This document shows positions 1 through 8,701 of a stretch of DNA of 64,000 bases, in pieces. Position 1 is the stretch's first letter; each line of letters starts with the position of its first letter. Location of the stretch: NCBI GenBank assembly GCA_016787725.1, contig JAEUTZ010000004.1, forward strand, positions 62,001 through 126,000, read 5' to 3'. Below the pieces are notes generated by a model. The model made no database searches. It was not told where the DNA came from and worked only from the letters and a program-made list of their open reading frames with translations. The translations under genes were made by a program, and so were the position numbers. The DNA comes from Cyclobacteriaceae bacterium (GTDB taxonomy: Bacteria; Bacteroidota; Bacteroidia; Cytophagales; Cyclobacteriaceae).

Positions 1-1
1 C

Positions 2-757
2 AGGATATTTACAAACATGGATGGACTCGAATGGAAGCGAACAAAATATAGCCGACTGGTCCAACATTTTCTAAGATATGCTGAGAAGTTGGCTGTAAAA
101 ACAAGCGATTGTTTAATTTCCGATTCGATAGGTATTAAAAAATATCTATTGGACAAGTACAATCGGAATTCAGAGTTCATTCCATATGGCACACATGAGT
201 TTAATGCTCCAAATATAGATATACTCACTGGATATGGATTAGCCCCAACTTCATACAACATGCTTATTGCACGAATGGAACCCGAGAATAATATTGAGAC
301 AATTTTGAATGGGGTAGTCGGATCATTAAGTGAACGCAAGTTTTTGGTTATAGGAAATTGTAAGACCAATACATTTGGCCGACATCTACTTTCTAAGTTT
401 AGCAATGATCAAAGAATTTATTTCTTAGGCGCTATATATGACATTGAAATATTGAACAACCTAAGATATTTCTCAAATATCTATTTCCACGGCCATAGTG
501 TTGGTGGTACAAACCCATCCCTACTAGAAGCAATGGCATCAAACAGTCTTATTTGTGCACATCAGAATCCTTTCAATGAATCGGTACTTGGACGGGAAGC
601 ATTTTATTTTTCGAGCAGTATTGACGTGTCCAAAATTATTGATTCAAGTGTTGACAAGAATGCTTCCACTTTTATGACCAGAAATCTTATGAAGGTTAGG
701 GATTCATACAGTTGGGATAAGATTGTGTCTGATTATGAAAATCTCTTTACATCTTAA
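2..757 (+). CDS. Glycosyltransferase, DUF1972/GT4 type, 5'-truncated by window edge
   Basis: C-terminal part of a GT-B glycosyltransferase that probably adds a sugar to a surface polysaccharide. The reading frame is open to the left edge, and the residues before the first Met (RIFTN, then MDGLEWKR) continue the N/DGLEWKR motif typical of DUF1972 glycosyltransferases, so the Met at 17 is internal and the true start lies outside the window. The C-terminal half contains the nucleotide-sugar binding style motif with G-T-N-P-S-L-L-E-A-M-A (about residues 165-175 from Met 17). It heads a tight plus-strand polysaccharide cluster. Acceptor and donor cannot be read from sequence; a rhamnosyl- or glucosyltransferase is possible. 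Confidence 0.8.
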   Translation, partial: RIFTNMDGLEWKRTKYSRLVQHFLRYAEKLAVKTSDCLISDSIGIKKYLLDKYNRNSEFIPYGTHEFNAPNIDILTGYGLAPTSYNMLIARMEPENNIETILNGVVGSLSERKFLVIGNCKTNTFGRHLLSKFSNDQRIYFLGAIYDIEILNNLRYFSNIYFHGHSVGGTNPSLLEAMASNSLICAHQNPFNESVLGREAFYFSSSIDVSKIIDSSVDKNASTFMTRNLMKVRDSYSWDKIVSDYENLFTS

Positions 758-766
758 TATCTTAAA

Positions 767-2086
767 ATGTTCGCCAATAAGTTGACAAGAGAAGGGATTA
801 GGACTTCAATCTTTTCATTACTCGTTTTCTCGTTGCCTTTCTCCAAAGGATTAACCAATGTTGCAATTATTTTGGCTGTCCTTAATTGGGTGCAGGAAAG
901 TAGCTTAATTGAGAAGTGGGTAAGGCTGAAAAGTAATCGACACTTCCTATTGTTCATTTCTTTTTTCTGTCTTACTGTTATCGGACTTTCTTATTCCGAA
1001 AATTTTGAGCAAGGCCTTTTTATTCTTGAGAAACGGATACCACTTCTTGTGCTACCCTTGATTATATTTTCTTCAACAGCCATTTCAAAGACAGAGATTC
1101 GGATAATTTTTAAGACGTTGGTTTTGGCTTGCTTACTAGCCTCATTGATTTGTCTTGGGTATGCATTTTATCGAAATTATAAAGAGGGACATACACTGTC
1201 CTATATCTACAATGCTTTGGTGAATGGTATACATTTGCCTGGTAGATATGATTACCTCAATTATTATTATTTCACAAATTACTTTTTTGTAGAGCCATTG
1301 CGGATTCATCCAACCTATTTCGCCTTGTATATCCTATTTTCAAGTTGCCTTGTAATATGGCTGTTGTGGGACAAGAATAAACTTGAGAGTGGCATAAGTA
1401 TTTGGATAGTTTTGCTGTTGTTATATAATGTAATAATAATTGTTCTGCTGGCTTCGCGTGTGCAACTTTTTTTGCTGATCCTAGTAGGTACGACTTTTGT
1501 CATGTATTATTCCTATTTAAAGAAGAAATTGCTGAGAGGTGTGATTGGTTTCATGAGTCTTATATCTGTTATAACTATTCTAATTTTCCTGAATCCGATA
1601 ACCAGAGAAAGATTTTCAACAGCGATTAACCCAAGAGCACATTATTCGGAGAATGTGCATGGTGAGGGAGGATTATCCTTGAGGATACATGAGTGGCGGT
1701 ATACCCTTGAAGGAATTAAGTCAAATTTCCTATTTGGCACAGGAACCGGAGATGCACAAGATGTATTACAGGAAGTATATCTAAGGAACAAGTTTAAAAT
1801 TGGTTACGAGAATAGCCTTAATCCCCATAATCAGTACTTACATACTACCCTTGAATTGGGCATACTGGGATTTATAGTGTTGATTTCAAATCTTATAAAT
1901 CCGTTCGTGCTTGGATTTCGGAAAAGACAATGGTTAGTAATAATTTTTGTTCTTATAATTGCGGTTTCATTTGTGCCTGAATCTGTACTTGAGTTAAATC
2001 GAGGTATTGTTTTTTATGCTTTTTTTAATTCACTATTAATAAGGTACTTTATGAATGACAGAGTATTCGGTACCGAAAATGCTTAA
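767..2086 (+). CDS. O-antigen ligase/polymerase-like membrane protein (first of tandem pair)
   Basis: About 439 residues with roughly ten to twelve hydrophobic segments and a large hydrophilic loop before the last ones, the layout of the O-antigen ligase (WaaL/Wzy_C) family. The loop carries the family signature G-T-G-T-G-D followed about 30 residues later by N-P-H-N-Q-Y-L-H. Such inner-membrane proteins polymerise O-units or transfer glycans from undecaprenyl diphosphate to an acceptor on the periplasmic side. It starts 9 bases after the glycosyltransferase and overlaps the next gene, a related protein. Polymerase and ligase cannot be told apart from sequence alone. Confidence 0.82.
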   Translation: MFANKLTREGIRTSIFSLLVFSLPFSKGLTNVAIILAVLNWVQESSLIEKWVRLKSNRHFLLFISFFCLTVIGLSYSENFEQGLFILEKRIPLLVLPLIIFSSTAISKTEIRIIFKTLVLACLLASLICLGYAFYRNYKEGHTLSYIYNALVNGIHLPGRYDYLNYYYFTNYFFVEPLRIHPTYFALYILFSSCLVIWLLWDKNKLESGISIWIVLLLLYNVIIIVLLASRVQLFLLILVGTTFVMYYSYLKKKLLRGVIGFMSLISVITILIFLNPITRERFSTAINPRAHYSENVHGEGGLSLRIHEWRYTLEGIKSNFLFGTGTGDAQDVLQEVYLRNKFKIGYENSLNPHNQYLHTTLELGILGFIVLISNLINPFVLGFRKRQWLVIIFVLIIAVSFVPESVLELNRGIVFYAFFNSLLIRYFMNDRVFGTENA

Positions 2087-3302
2087 GCGGTTTAATAAAA
2101 TTGATGTCGGGAACCAGAAGCATTCAAGCCACGTTGTGATCGACTGGCTTTGGGCGTTATTCGTCTTAACAATTCCCTCCTTTCATTATTTAAATGTTCG
2201 CATCCTTGTTGGCCTATTGATAATTTCTTTGTTTGTCGTCTCTACAAAGAAGATATCCCTTTTCCTATTGCAAAGCTGGGATTTGCTCTTGTACGCAGCA
2301 GTGCTATTGATTGGGTTCACTTACTCGGCAGACAGATCAGAGGCTTTGCGTGTTTTAGAAACTAACTTTAGTATTATTGCATTACCAATTGTATATGCAT
2401 TTTTATTGCACAAAGAGCAAGACAGGTATTTGCTAAATCTTTTTACTGTTGGAGTACTGATATCAGGGTTAATTTCATTAATAGTATCAATAATAAAATA
2501 TAATAATGGGTTAGATCTTCAAGTATTCTTCTTTTACGAGTTTAGTGAATTTGTTGGAAGCCAACCTACATACTTTGCTTATTACATCATTTTCGCAATG
2601 ATATGGATAACCTATCAGGCTTATTTTGAAAACTTCAATTATTCTTTATGGATTTATTCCCTTATTATGAGCTTCCTTTTTGGGGTGCTGACCCTTACGA
2701 GTGGCAAGACTGCATTTATAGCAATATTAATATCCTTTTCTTTTTTTGCTTTGAAGTTCTTACAGGGCAATAAGTCGAAGCATGAAACACATGTGATGAT
2801 TTCTATGATTGTACTTCTTCTGGTTTTTGTGTACGTTTCAGGGTCAAACCAAATTGCAGTCCTTCTTTCGAATCCATCCGACAATTGGGATCGCTCCGTA
2901 ATATGGAAAGCTGCAGTCAATGCCAATCCTAATCCAATTTTAGGTGTAGGTATAGGAGATTATAAAGAAGTATTAAACAAGTATTTTCTAAGTCAAGGGA
3001 TGAATGAATTTGCAAAGGAAAGTTTAAACGCTCACAATCAATACATCCATAGTTTTTTTTCAAATGGTATCCTTGGTCTAGCAATATTGTCATTAGTTTT
3101 GATTAGACCATTGTATCTTTCATTTAAAATGCAGTTTACCTTAGGAATACTATTAGCCTTTCCATTTGTCATTTATGCAATGACAGAAGTTATTCTTGGA
3201 CGCTATCAGGGGATTGTATTTTTTGTCTTTTGTCATCAATTGGTAATATCATCCTGTCTATCAAGTAGGATAAAATTGGAGTTTGATAGCCATCCGAAAT
3301 GA
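2055..3302 (+). CDS. O-antigen ligase/polymerase-like membrane protein (second of tandem pair)
   Basis: About 415 residues, many hydrophobic segments, with the same loop signature as the preceding gene: G-V-G-I-G-D followed by N-A-H-N-Q-Y-I-H, then S-N-G-I-L-G-L. The two neighbours are therefore paralogues of one family. Two starts are possible: ATG at 2055 (32-base overlap) or ATG at 2079, which gives an 8-base overlap with the upstream stop; the second is more typical of coupled genes. One copy may polymerise repeat units and the other ligate the finished chain, which is inference. Its last four bases (ATGA) overlap the next start. Confidence 0.82.
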   Translation: MTEYSVPKMLKRFNKIDVGNQKHSSHVVIDWLWALFVLTIPSFHYLNVRILVGLLIISLFVVSTKKISLFLLQSWDLLLYAAVLLIGFTYSADRSEALRVLETNFSIIALPIVYAFLLHKEQDRYLLNLFTVGVLISGLISLIVSIIKYNNGLDLQVFFFYEFSEFVGSQPTYFAYYIIFAMIWITYQAYFENFNYSLWIYSLIMSFLFGVLTLTSGKTAFIAILISFSFFALKFLQGNKSKHETHVMISMIVLLLVFVYVSGSNQIAVLLSNPSDNWDRSVIWKAAVNANPNPILGVGIGDYKEVLNKYFLSQGMNEFAKESLNAHNQYIHSFFSNGILGLAILSLVLIRPLYLSFKMQFTLGILLAFPFVIYAMTEVILGRYQGIVFFVFCHQLVISSCLSSRIKLEFDSHPK

Positions 3303-4645
3303 CCCCGTTACTAAAATTTTTGTTTTTATCTATCGACATAATTCTATTAAACATAGCAATTTACCTATCCTTTGCTTTCTATAATGAGAATTTTATTTTA
3401 TTGGAAAGCAGTAATGCTATTTACCTTTTGTTGTTTGGCAACCTGGGTTGGATTTTTCTCGTGCTTGTATCAAACCCATATAGTGTTAATAAGAGTTGGA
3501 CAGTTACAAAAATATTTAGAAACCAGGTTGCTTTTGTATTTATTCATTTGCTTGTCGTAGTTTCATTAATTTTCTTTTTGAACAGGAGTTATTCTTTGAA
3601 TGAGGTAATCCTAGTTTTTATCATATTCCTTCCTGGTTTCTTCTTAAATAAAATCTTCTTGATATATGTAAGACGTTTCTTTGTAGGGAAGATTTCCAGA
3701 AGAAATTATGTAATTATTGGGAGAAATAGGTTATCGGAGGATATAAGAAGACATTTTCTAATTAACTATCAGGAAGGTTATCGATTTTTTGGTTATTTGA
3801 ATTACCAAGATAGTGAATATGTATTTAATCAATTGAGACATATCAATGATACAAATGAATTACACGAAATTTTCTATTGCATTGAAGGGGCAAGTACACA
3901 TGACTTGAAGAGATTGGTTGACTTTGGTCTTGATTCTTTGATAAAAGTAAAAGTATTGATAAGTAACCTCAATGCTGAACAGTCTACTTTAAAAGGCAAT
4001 TTCGATTTTATCCCAGCTTTAGATTTGGCTGTTTTGCCAATGGACGATACCCGAAATCAAATTCTAAAGCGTATAATTGATTTATTGTTTTCAATTGCAT
4101 TTTTGATTTTGATATTTAGCTGGCTATTACCAATTATAGCGCTTTTAATTAAGCTTGATTCAAAAGGACCATTATTTTTTATACAGCCGAGAAGTGGGCT
4201 AAAGAACAAGCCTTTTGATTGTTTGAAGTTCCGCTCTATGACGTTTGATAGGAATGCCGATTTTTTACAAGCAAAAAGGAATGATCCAAGAATTACACGA
4301 GTTGGAAAATTTCTTCGCAAAAGCAGTATTGATGAATTACCTCAATTCATTAATGTTTTAAAAGGAGATATGTCGATAATTGGCCCACGTCCTCACCCCA
4401 TTAAACTCAATGAGAAATTTGAACCATTAATCGCGAACATCATGTCGCGCCACTACGTAAAACCAGGCATCACCGGCCTGGCACAGTGTATGGGTTACCG
4501 CGGTGAGACCCAAACTTTGGCGGATATGGAAAACCGGGTTCGTTTGGACCGCTACTATATCGAGAACTGGTCTTTTTGGTTGGATATCAAAATCATCTTT
4601 TTAACAATTGTGAGCTTAATCCGTGGGAGTGATAAGGCTTATTGA
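3299..4645 (+). CDS. Polyprenyl glycosyl-1-phosphate transferase (WcaJ/WbaP type)
   Basis: A 448-residue exopolysaccharide priming enzyme: it would move a sugar-1-phosphate from a nucleotide sugar to undecaprenyl phosphate at the inner membrane. The N-terminal ~120 residues hold four to five membrane segments, followed by a nucleotide-binding-like central domain and, from about residue 260, the catalytic bacterial sugar transferase domain with a membrane helix, K-F-R-S-M, D-E-L-P-Q-F-I-N-V-L-K-G-D-M-S-I-I-G-P-R-P and K-P-G-I-T-G-L-A-Q motifs. ATGA overlap with the upstream gene and TTGA overlap with the downstream one indicate one operon. Base composition changes sharply near the 3' end (see findings). 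Sugar specificity is unknown. Confidence 0.9.
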   Translation: MTPLLKFLFLSIDIILLNIAIYLSFAFYNENFILLESSNAIYLLLFGNLGWIFLVLVSNPYSVNKSWTVTKIFRNQVAFVFIHLLVVVSLIFFLNRSYSLNEVILVFIIFLPGFFLNKIFLIYVRRFFVGKISRRNYVIIGRNRLSEDIRRHFLINYQEGYRFFGYLNYQDSEYVFNQLRHINDTNELHEIFYCIEGASTHDLKRLVDFGLDSLIKVKVLISNLNAEQSTLKGNFDFIPALDLAVLPMDDTRNQILKRIIDLLFSIAFLILIFSWLLPIIALLIKLDSKGPLFFIQPRSGLKNKPFDCLKFRSMTFDRNADFLQAKRNDPRITRVGKFLRKSSIDELPQFINVLKGDMSIIGPRPHPIKLNEKFEPLIANIMSRHYVKPGITGLAQCMGYRGETQTLADMENRVRLDRYYIENWSFWLDIKIIFLTIVSLIRGSDKAY

Positions 4646-5727
4646 TAATTTTAGGTCTTGTGGCAGCCGCTCAAAATCTGATATTTCCAGCAATTTCATT
4701 TGTAATTTCATTACTACTTTTTCCGGTATTTATTAAGATCCTCCATCAATGGAAGGTTTTCGACTCTCCTGGCCGTCATAAAATTCATGATAAGTTCACT
4801 CCCTCAATGGGGGGAATTCCCATTGTCGTGGGGGTTGTTTTCAGTGTCTTGATCGCTCTTTCGATTTCTGATCTTTCTTCACTGAAGTATTTTTTAATTG
4901 CCATCGCCTTGATGTTTCTTACCGGATTACGGGATGATATTCTAACCTTGAGTCCCACGCAGAAAATGGTCGGTCAGATTTTGCCGATCGTTATTCTGGT
5001 GGTCTTCGGTCAAACAACCCTTCACTCGCTTTACGAATTGGCTCCAAAAGTTATCTTTCCCCAATACGTCTCATGGTTTGTAACTGTGTTCACCATTCTC
5101 ATTCTTACCAATGCCTACAATCTAATCGATGGAATTGACGGACTGGCAGGTGCCATCGGATTTTTGATTCTCTTGTTTTTAGGAATTTGGTTCTATAGTC
5201 TCCATATGCTAGTAGTGGCTTTGATATCCCTCTCATTTGCGGCCTCAATTTTTGCATTTTTGATTTTTAACTGGCAGCCGTCAAAAATATTCATGGGCGA
5301 CACCGGAGCACTCACCATAGGCATGCTGCTTTCCCTTTTAATGATTGAATTTATAAATTCAAATCATCTTCTTTCGGCAACTCATCCGTTAAAGTTCAAG
5401 GCATCCATTAGTACTGCCGTTTGTTTATTGATCATCCCGATTTTCGATACCCTCCGGGTTATTATTCTTCGCCTTCGAAAATTTCAGTCGCCATTTAAAG
5501 CAGACAGAAACCACCTTCATCATCAATTCCTGAATTTAGGCTTTTCACATGCCCAAGCGGTGCTGTTTTTGGTTGGAATTAATCTAGTTTTTATTGGTAT
5601 GGCATGGATTTTAAGAAACCAGTCGGATGCCGTAATTTTACCCCTTGTAATTGTGCTTTGCCTGATGATCAATTACCTGTTAAAGTATTTTCAGGAACGA
5701 ATCGCTAAAGATGACCGAGAAAGTTGA
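4642..5727 (+). CDS. Undecaprenyl-phosphate N-acetylaminosugar-1-phosphate transferase (WecA/TagO, MraY family)
   Basis: A 361-residue polytopic membrane protein that would transfer GlcNAc-1-phosphate or a related amino sugar phosphate from UDP-sugar to undecaprenyl phosphate. Seen: about ten hydrophobic segments; the Mg-binding aspartates in L-T-G-L-R-D-D; the N-A-Y-N-L-I-D-G-I-D-G-L-A-G motif; F-M-G-D-T-G-A; and the cytosolic R-N-H-L-H-H motif near residue 290. The start is a TTG at 4642 overlapping the upstream TGA by four bases; no nearby ATG keeps the first membrane helix. The cluster has two priming enzymes of different families side by side, so one may serve a different glycan. Confidence 0.88.
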   Translation: MIILGLVAAAQNLIFPAISFVISLLLFPVFIKILHQWKVFDSPGRHKIHDKFTPSMGGIPIVVGVVFSVLIALSISDLSSLKYFLIAIALMFLTGLRDDILTLSPTQKMVGQILPIVILVVFGQTTLHSLYELAPKVIFPQYVSWFVTVFTILILTNAYNLIDGIDGLAGAIGFLILLFLGIWFYSLHMLVVALISLSFAASIFAFLIFNWQPSKIFMGDTGALTIGMLLSLLMIEFINSNHLLSATHPLKFKASISTAVCLLIIPIFDTLRVIILRLRKFQSPFKADRNHLHHQFLNLGFSHAQAVLFLVGINLVFIGMAWILRNQSDAVILPLVIVLCLMINYLLKYFQERIAKDDRES

Positions 5728-6733
5728 AGTTTTAAAAAATCAGATTCAGGGTTTTATTGTCAAGACTAACTCTGAGTTAGAGGAGTTCCGCCTTAAATTC
5801 ATTTCAAAGAAAGGCGAGCTTTCCCAGCTTTTTGAAGAGCTCAAGGCAGTTCCTGCAGACCAAAAACGGACGATGGGCCAAATGCTCAACGACCTTAAGA
5901 AACTTGCGGAAGCTAAATTTGAGGAGCTCCAATCTGGGTTGGGCAATGACGGATCTTCCAGCGCATTTGATGGGGATTTAACCCTGCCACCCATCCCTAA
6001 CAAAACCGGAAGCCAGCATCCATTGAATCTTACCCGTTATCGGATTATCGAGATTTTTGAGCGCCTTGGATTTAATGTTGAGGACGGCCCTGAAATTGAA
6101 GACGACTGGCATAACTTCACCGCCTTGAACTTTCCGGAGAACCACCCGGCCCGGGAAATGCAGGATACTTTTTTCATTGAAAAGAATCCGGACGTCCTGC
6201 TGCGTACGCACACCTCGAATGTGCAGATCAGGCTGATGAAGAGTCGCAAGCCACCCTTCCGCGCGATCATGCCAGGCAGGGTGTACCGCAACGAGGCCAT
6301 CTCGGCCCGGGCACATTGTTTCTTCCATCAGGTGGAAGGATTATATGTCGATAATAACGTTGGCTTTTCAGATCTGAAGCAGACCCTCTATCATTTTGCG
6401 AAAGAGATGTTCGGTAGAGATACAAAAATCCGGTTACGGCCATCTTTCTTCCCTTTTACGGAACCCAGTTCCGAGATTGATATCTCCTGCTTAATCTGCC
6501 ACGGCAAAGGCTGCAATGTCTGCAAGTATTCCGGTTGGGTGGAAATTGCCGGCTCAGGAATGGTACATCCCAACGTGCTGCGAAATTGTGAGATCGATCC
6601 TGAAGCCTATACCGGATTTGCATTTGGGATGGGGATAGAGCGCATTACCATGCTTCGGTATGGGATTAATGACCTGCGTTTATTTTCTGAGAATGATTTA
6701 CGATTCTTAAAGCAGTTCAAGCCGGTGATGTAA
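5711..6733 (+). CDS. pheS: Phenylalanine--tRNA ligase alpha subunit
   Basis: 340 residues, the usual length for PheS, which with PheT charges tRNA-Phe with phenylalanine in the cytoplasm. The N-terminal ~90 residues form the tRNA-contacting coiled coil. The class II catalytic core follows, with the motif 2 region (M-P-G-R-V-Y-R-N-E, then H-C-F-F-H-Q-V-E-G) and motif 3 (F-G-M-G-I-E-R-I-T-M-L-R-Y-G). Four cysteines in C-L-I-C-H-G-K-G-C-N-V-C form a knuckle seen in PheS of some lineages. It overlaps the preceding membrane protein gene by 17 bases. No pheT lies within this window, as is common when the subunits are unlinked. Confidence 0.96.
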   Translation: MTEKVEVLKNQIQGFIVKTNSELEEFRLKFISKKGELSQLFEELKAVPADQKRTMGQMLNDLKKLAEAKFEELQSGLGNDGSSSAFDGDLTLPPIPNKTGSQHPLNLTRYRIIEIFERLGFNVEDGPEIEDDWHNFTALNFPENHPAREMQDTFFIEKNPDVLLRTHTSNVQIRLMKSRKPPFRAIMPGRVYRNEAISARAHCFFHQVEGLYVDNNVGFSDLKQTLYHFAKEMFGRDTKIRLRPSFFPFTEPSSEIDISCLICHGKGCNVCKYSGWVEIAGSGMVHPNVLRNCEIDPEAYTGFAFGMGIERITMLRYGINDLRLFSENDLRFLKQFKPVM

Positions 6734-6744
6734 CCCACGCCCGG

Positions 6745-7851
6745 ATGAAAGTACCCTTCTTTGATTTAACAGCTCAGTATCATTCGATAAAATCGGAGAT
6801 TGATACAGCGATCGCCACCGTATTAGAATCAGGCTATTTTATTGGGGGGAATCTTGTCTCTGGCTTTGAAAGGGATTTTGCCCTGAATTGCGGAATGAAG
6901 CATTGTGTTGGAGTAGGGAACGCTACTGATGGATTATTCTTATCTCTTAAAGCGATTGGGGTTGGGCCCGGTGATGAGGTAATTACCCCAGCCTGGAGTT
7001 GGATTTCGTCTGCCGAAGTAATTTCTCAGGTTGGCGCCAAGCCGGTATTTGTTGATGTGGATCCTCATTTCTATACCGTTTCAATAAAGGAACTCAAAGC
7101 AAAGGTTACAGATAAGGCCAAAGCGGTGATCGTGGTCCATCTATATGGTCAGGCAGCGGATATTAAACCGATTGTCACACTTTGTAAGGATAAGGGATTG
7201 TTTTTGATTGAGGACTGCGCCCAGGCACATTTTACTGAACTGGAAGGAAGTAAAGCCGGATCGTTTGGAACGTGTGGTGTTTTTAGCTTTTATCCAACCA
7301 AAAATTTAGGCGCTTTTGGCGATGGTGGGTGTGTGACCACCAATGATAGGGAGCTTGCTGAACTCATTCGAAGGTGGGCCAATCACGGTGGATTGGAAAA
7401 AGATGAACACCTTTTTGAAGGCACAAACAGTCGGCTGGATGCTTTACAAGCAACAGTTCTTAATGTAAAACTCAAGTATCTCACGAAGTGGACCAACCAG
7501 CGGATTGCATATGCTAAGCATTATCAGGATCGGCTTACCGGAATAACGGAGTTAGTTTTACCCGCTATCCTGGCGAAATCAGTTCACACATTTCACCAAT
7601 TTGTTGTTCAAGCCAATCATCGGGATAATCTAAAGGCTTATCTGGAAAAACAGGGAATTCAAACCCTCATACATTATCCGAAGGCTTTGCCCTTCGAACC
7701 TGCTTACCAGTATCTGCATCATACTGAAGATCAATTCCCGGTCTCGGCACAACTTCAGAAGTCGATATTATCCTTACCCATTTACCCGGAGCTTTCAGAG
7801 GAGCAGATTGATTATGTTTGTGAAATGATCCGGTCATTTTATGGGAGATAA
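6745..7851 (+). CDS. DegT/DnrJ/EryC1/StrS family sugar aminotransferase
   Basis: A 368-residue PLP-dependent aminotransferase of the family that aminates keto-sugars for surface glycans. The PLP lysine lies in F-S-F-Y-P-T-K-N-L-G (about residue 190), after the E-D-C-A-Q-A-H aspartate motif that contacts the pyridine ring; G-N-A-T-D-G near residue 58 binds phosphate. It starts 11 bases after pheS and overlaps the next gene by 11 bases. With the polysaccharide genes upstream, a role in making an amino sugar is likely, but the substrate cannot be named. Confidence 0.9.
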   Translation: MKVPFFDLTAQYHSIKSEIDTAIATVLESGYFIGGNLVSGFERDFALNCGMKHCVGVGNATDGLFLSLKAIGVGPGDEVITPAWSWISSAEVISQVGAKPVFVDVDPHFYTVSIKELKAKVTDKAKAVIVVHLYGQAADIKPIVTLCKDKGLFLIEDCAQAHFTELEGSKAGSFGTCGVFSFYPTKNLGAFGDGGCVTTNDRELAELIRRWANHGGLEKDEHLFEGTNSRLDALQATVLNVKLKYLTKWTNQRIAYAKHYQDRLTGITELVLPAILAKSVHTFHQFVVQANHRDNLKAYLEKQGIQTLIHYPKALPFEPAYQYLHHTEDQFPVSAQLQKSILSLPIYPELSEEQIDYVCEMIRSFYGR

Positions 7852-8701
7852 CCCAATCAAATCAGTCGGTATTGCCGGAGCGGGTACCATGGGGCAAGGC
7901 ATCGCCATTTCCTGTGCGCTTGCCGGGTATGACACCTTGTTGTTTGATGTCAACACAGGTGCATGCGCAAAAGCAATTGATAGCATTCAAATCTCATTGG
8001 ATCAATCGGTAGCAAAAGGAAAGTTATCGCCCGATGAGGCAACTTCAGCGAAAAGTCGGATTCGCGCTGTGAATGTCATTTCTGATCTGAAAGCAAATTT
8101 GATCATCGAAGCAGTAGTAGAAAATCTGAAGATTAAGCAGCAGTTGTTTGCGGATTTAGAAGAGGTCAATTCACCCACAACGATTTTTGCGACCAACACC
8201 TCATCCATTCCGGTTTCAACTATCGCGCTTACGCTGAAGCACCCTTCCCGCTTTGTGGGCCTTCATTTTTTTAATCCTGCTCATGTGATGAGGCTTGTGG
8301 AGGTGATTTCTGGTGAACAAACTGATTCGGAACTGGTTTCCGTTATGAAATCCTTTTCTATATCCCTTGGAAAAGCGGCTGTGGAAGTAAAAGATTCTCC
8401 GGGATTTATCGTTAACAGAGTAGCCCGTCACTTTTATGTGGAATCCTTGAAATTGTTGGAGGACGGTATAGCCGATCATGAGACCATCGATCAACTTATG
8501 CGATCGTCAGGATTTAAAATGGGGCCGTTTGAATTAATGGATTTGATTGGAATTGATGTTAATTATTCTGTGACGGAATCGGTATATGAAGGCTTTAACA
8601 AAGCCCTGAAGTTTAAACCCAGTAAAATTCAAGATCAGAAAATTAAGGCCGGGGAATTAGGGCGTAAAACGGGGAAGGGATTTTATGAATATAAAAAGTA
8701 A
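7841..8701 (+). CDS. 3-hydroxybutyryl-CoA/3-hydroxyacyl-CoA dehydrogenase
   Basis: A 286-residue single-function NAD-dependent 3-hydroxyacyl-CoA dehydrogenase, oxidising 3-hydroxyacyl-CoA or reducing acetoacetyl-CoA in the cytoplasm. The Rossmann motif G-A-G-T-M-G-Q-G starts near residue 14, the catalytic His lies in G-L-H-F-F-N-P-A-H, the Asn in P-G-F-I-V-N-R, and the C terminus has the family end G-R-K-T-G-K-G-F-Y-E-Y. Length matches the Hbd/PaaH class rather than the multifunctional FadB. It overlaps genes on both sides (11 bases upstream, 17 bases downstream), so it is probably co-transcribed, although its neighbours are functionally unrelated. Confidence 0.93.
   Translation: MGDNPIKSVGIAGAGTMGQGIAISCALAGYDTLLFDVNTGACAKAIDSIQISLDQSVAKGKLSPDEATSAKSRIRAVNVISDLKANLIIEAVVENLKIKQQLFADLEEVNSPTTIFATNTSSIPVSTIALTLKHPSRFVGLHFFNPAHVMRLVEVISGEQTDSELVSVMKSFSISLGKAAVEVKDSPGFIVNRVARHFYVESLKLLEDGIADHETIDQLMRSSGFKMGPFELMDLIGIDVNYSVTESVYEGFNKALKFKPSKIQDQKIKAGELGRKTGKGFYEYKK

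Noticed and set aside
5978-6328. Minus-strand frames inside pheS
   Set aside because: They lie wholly inside a well-supported tRNA synthetase gene and show no family features.
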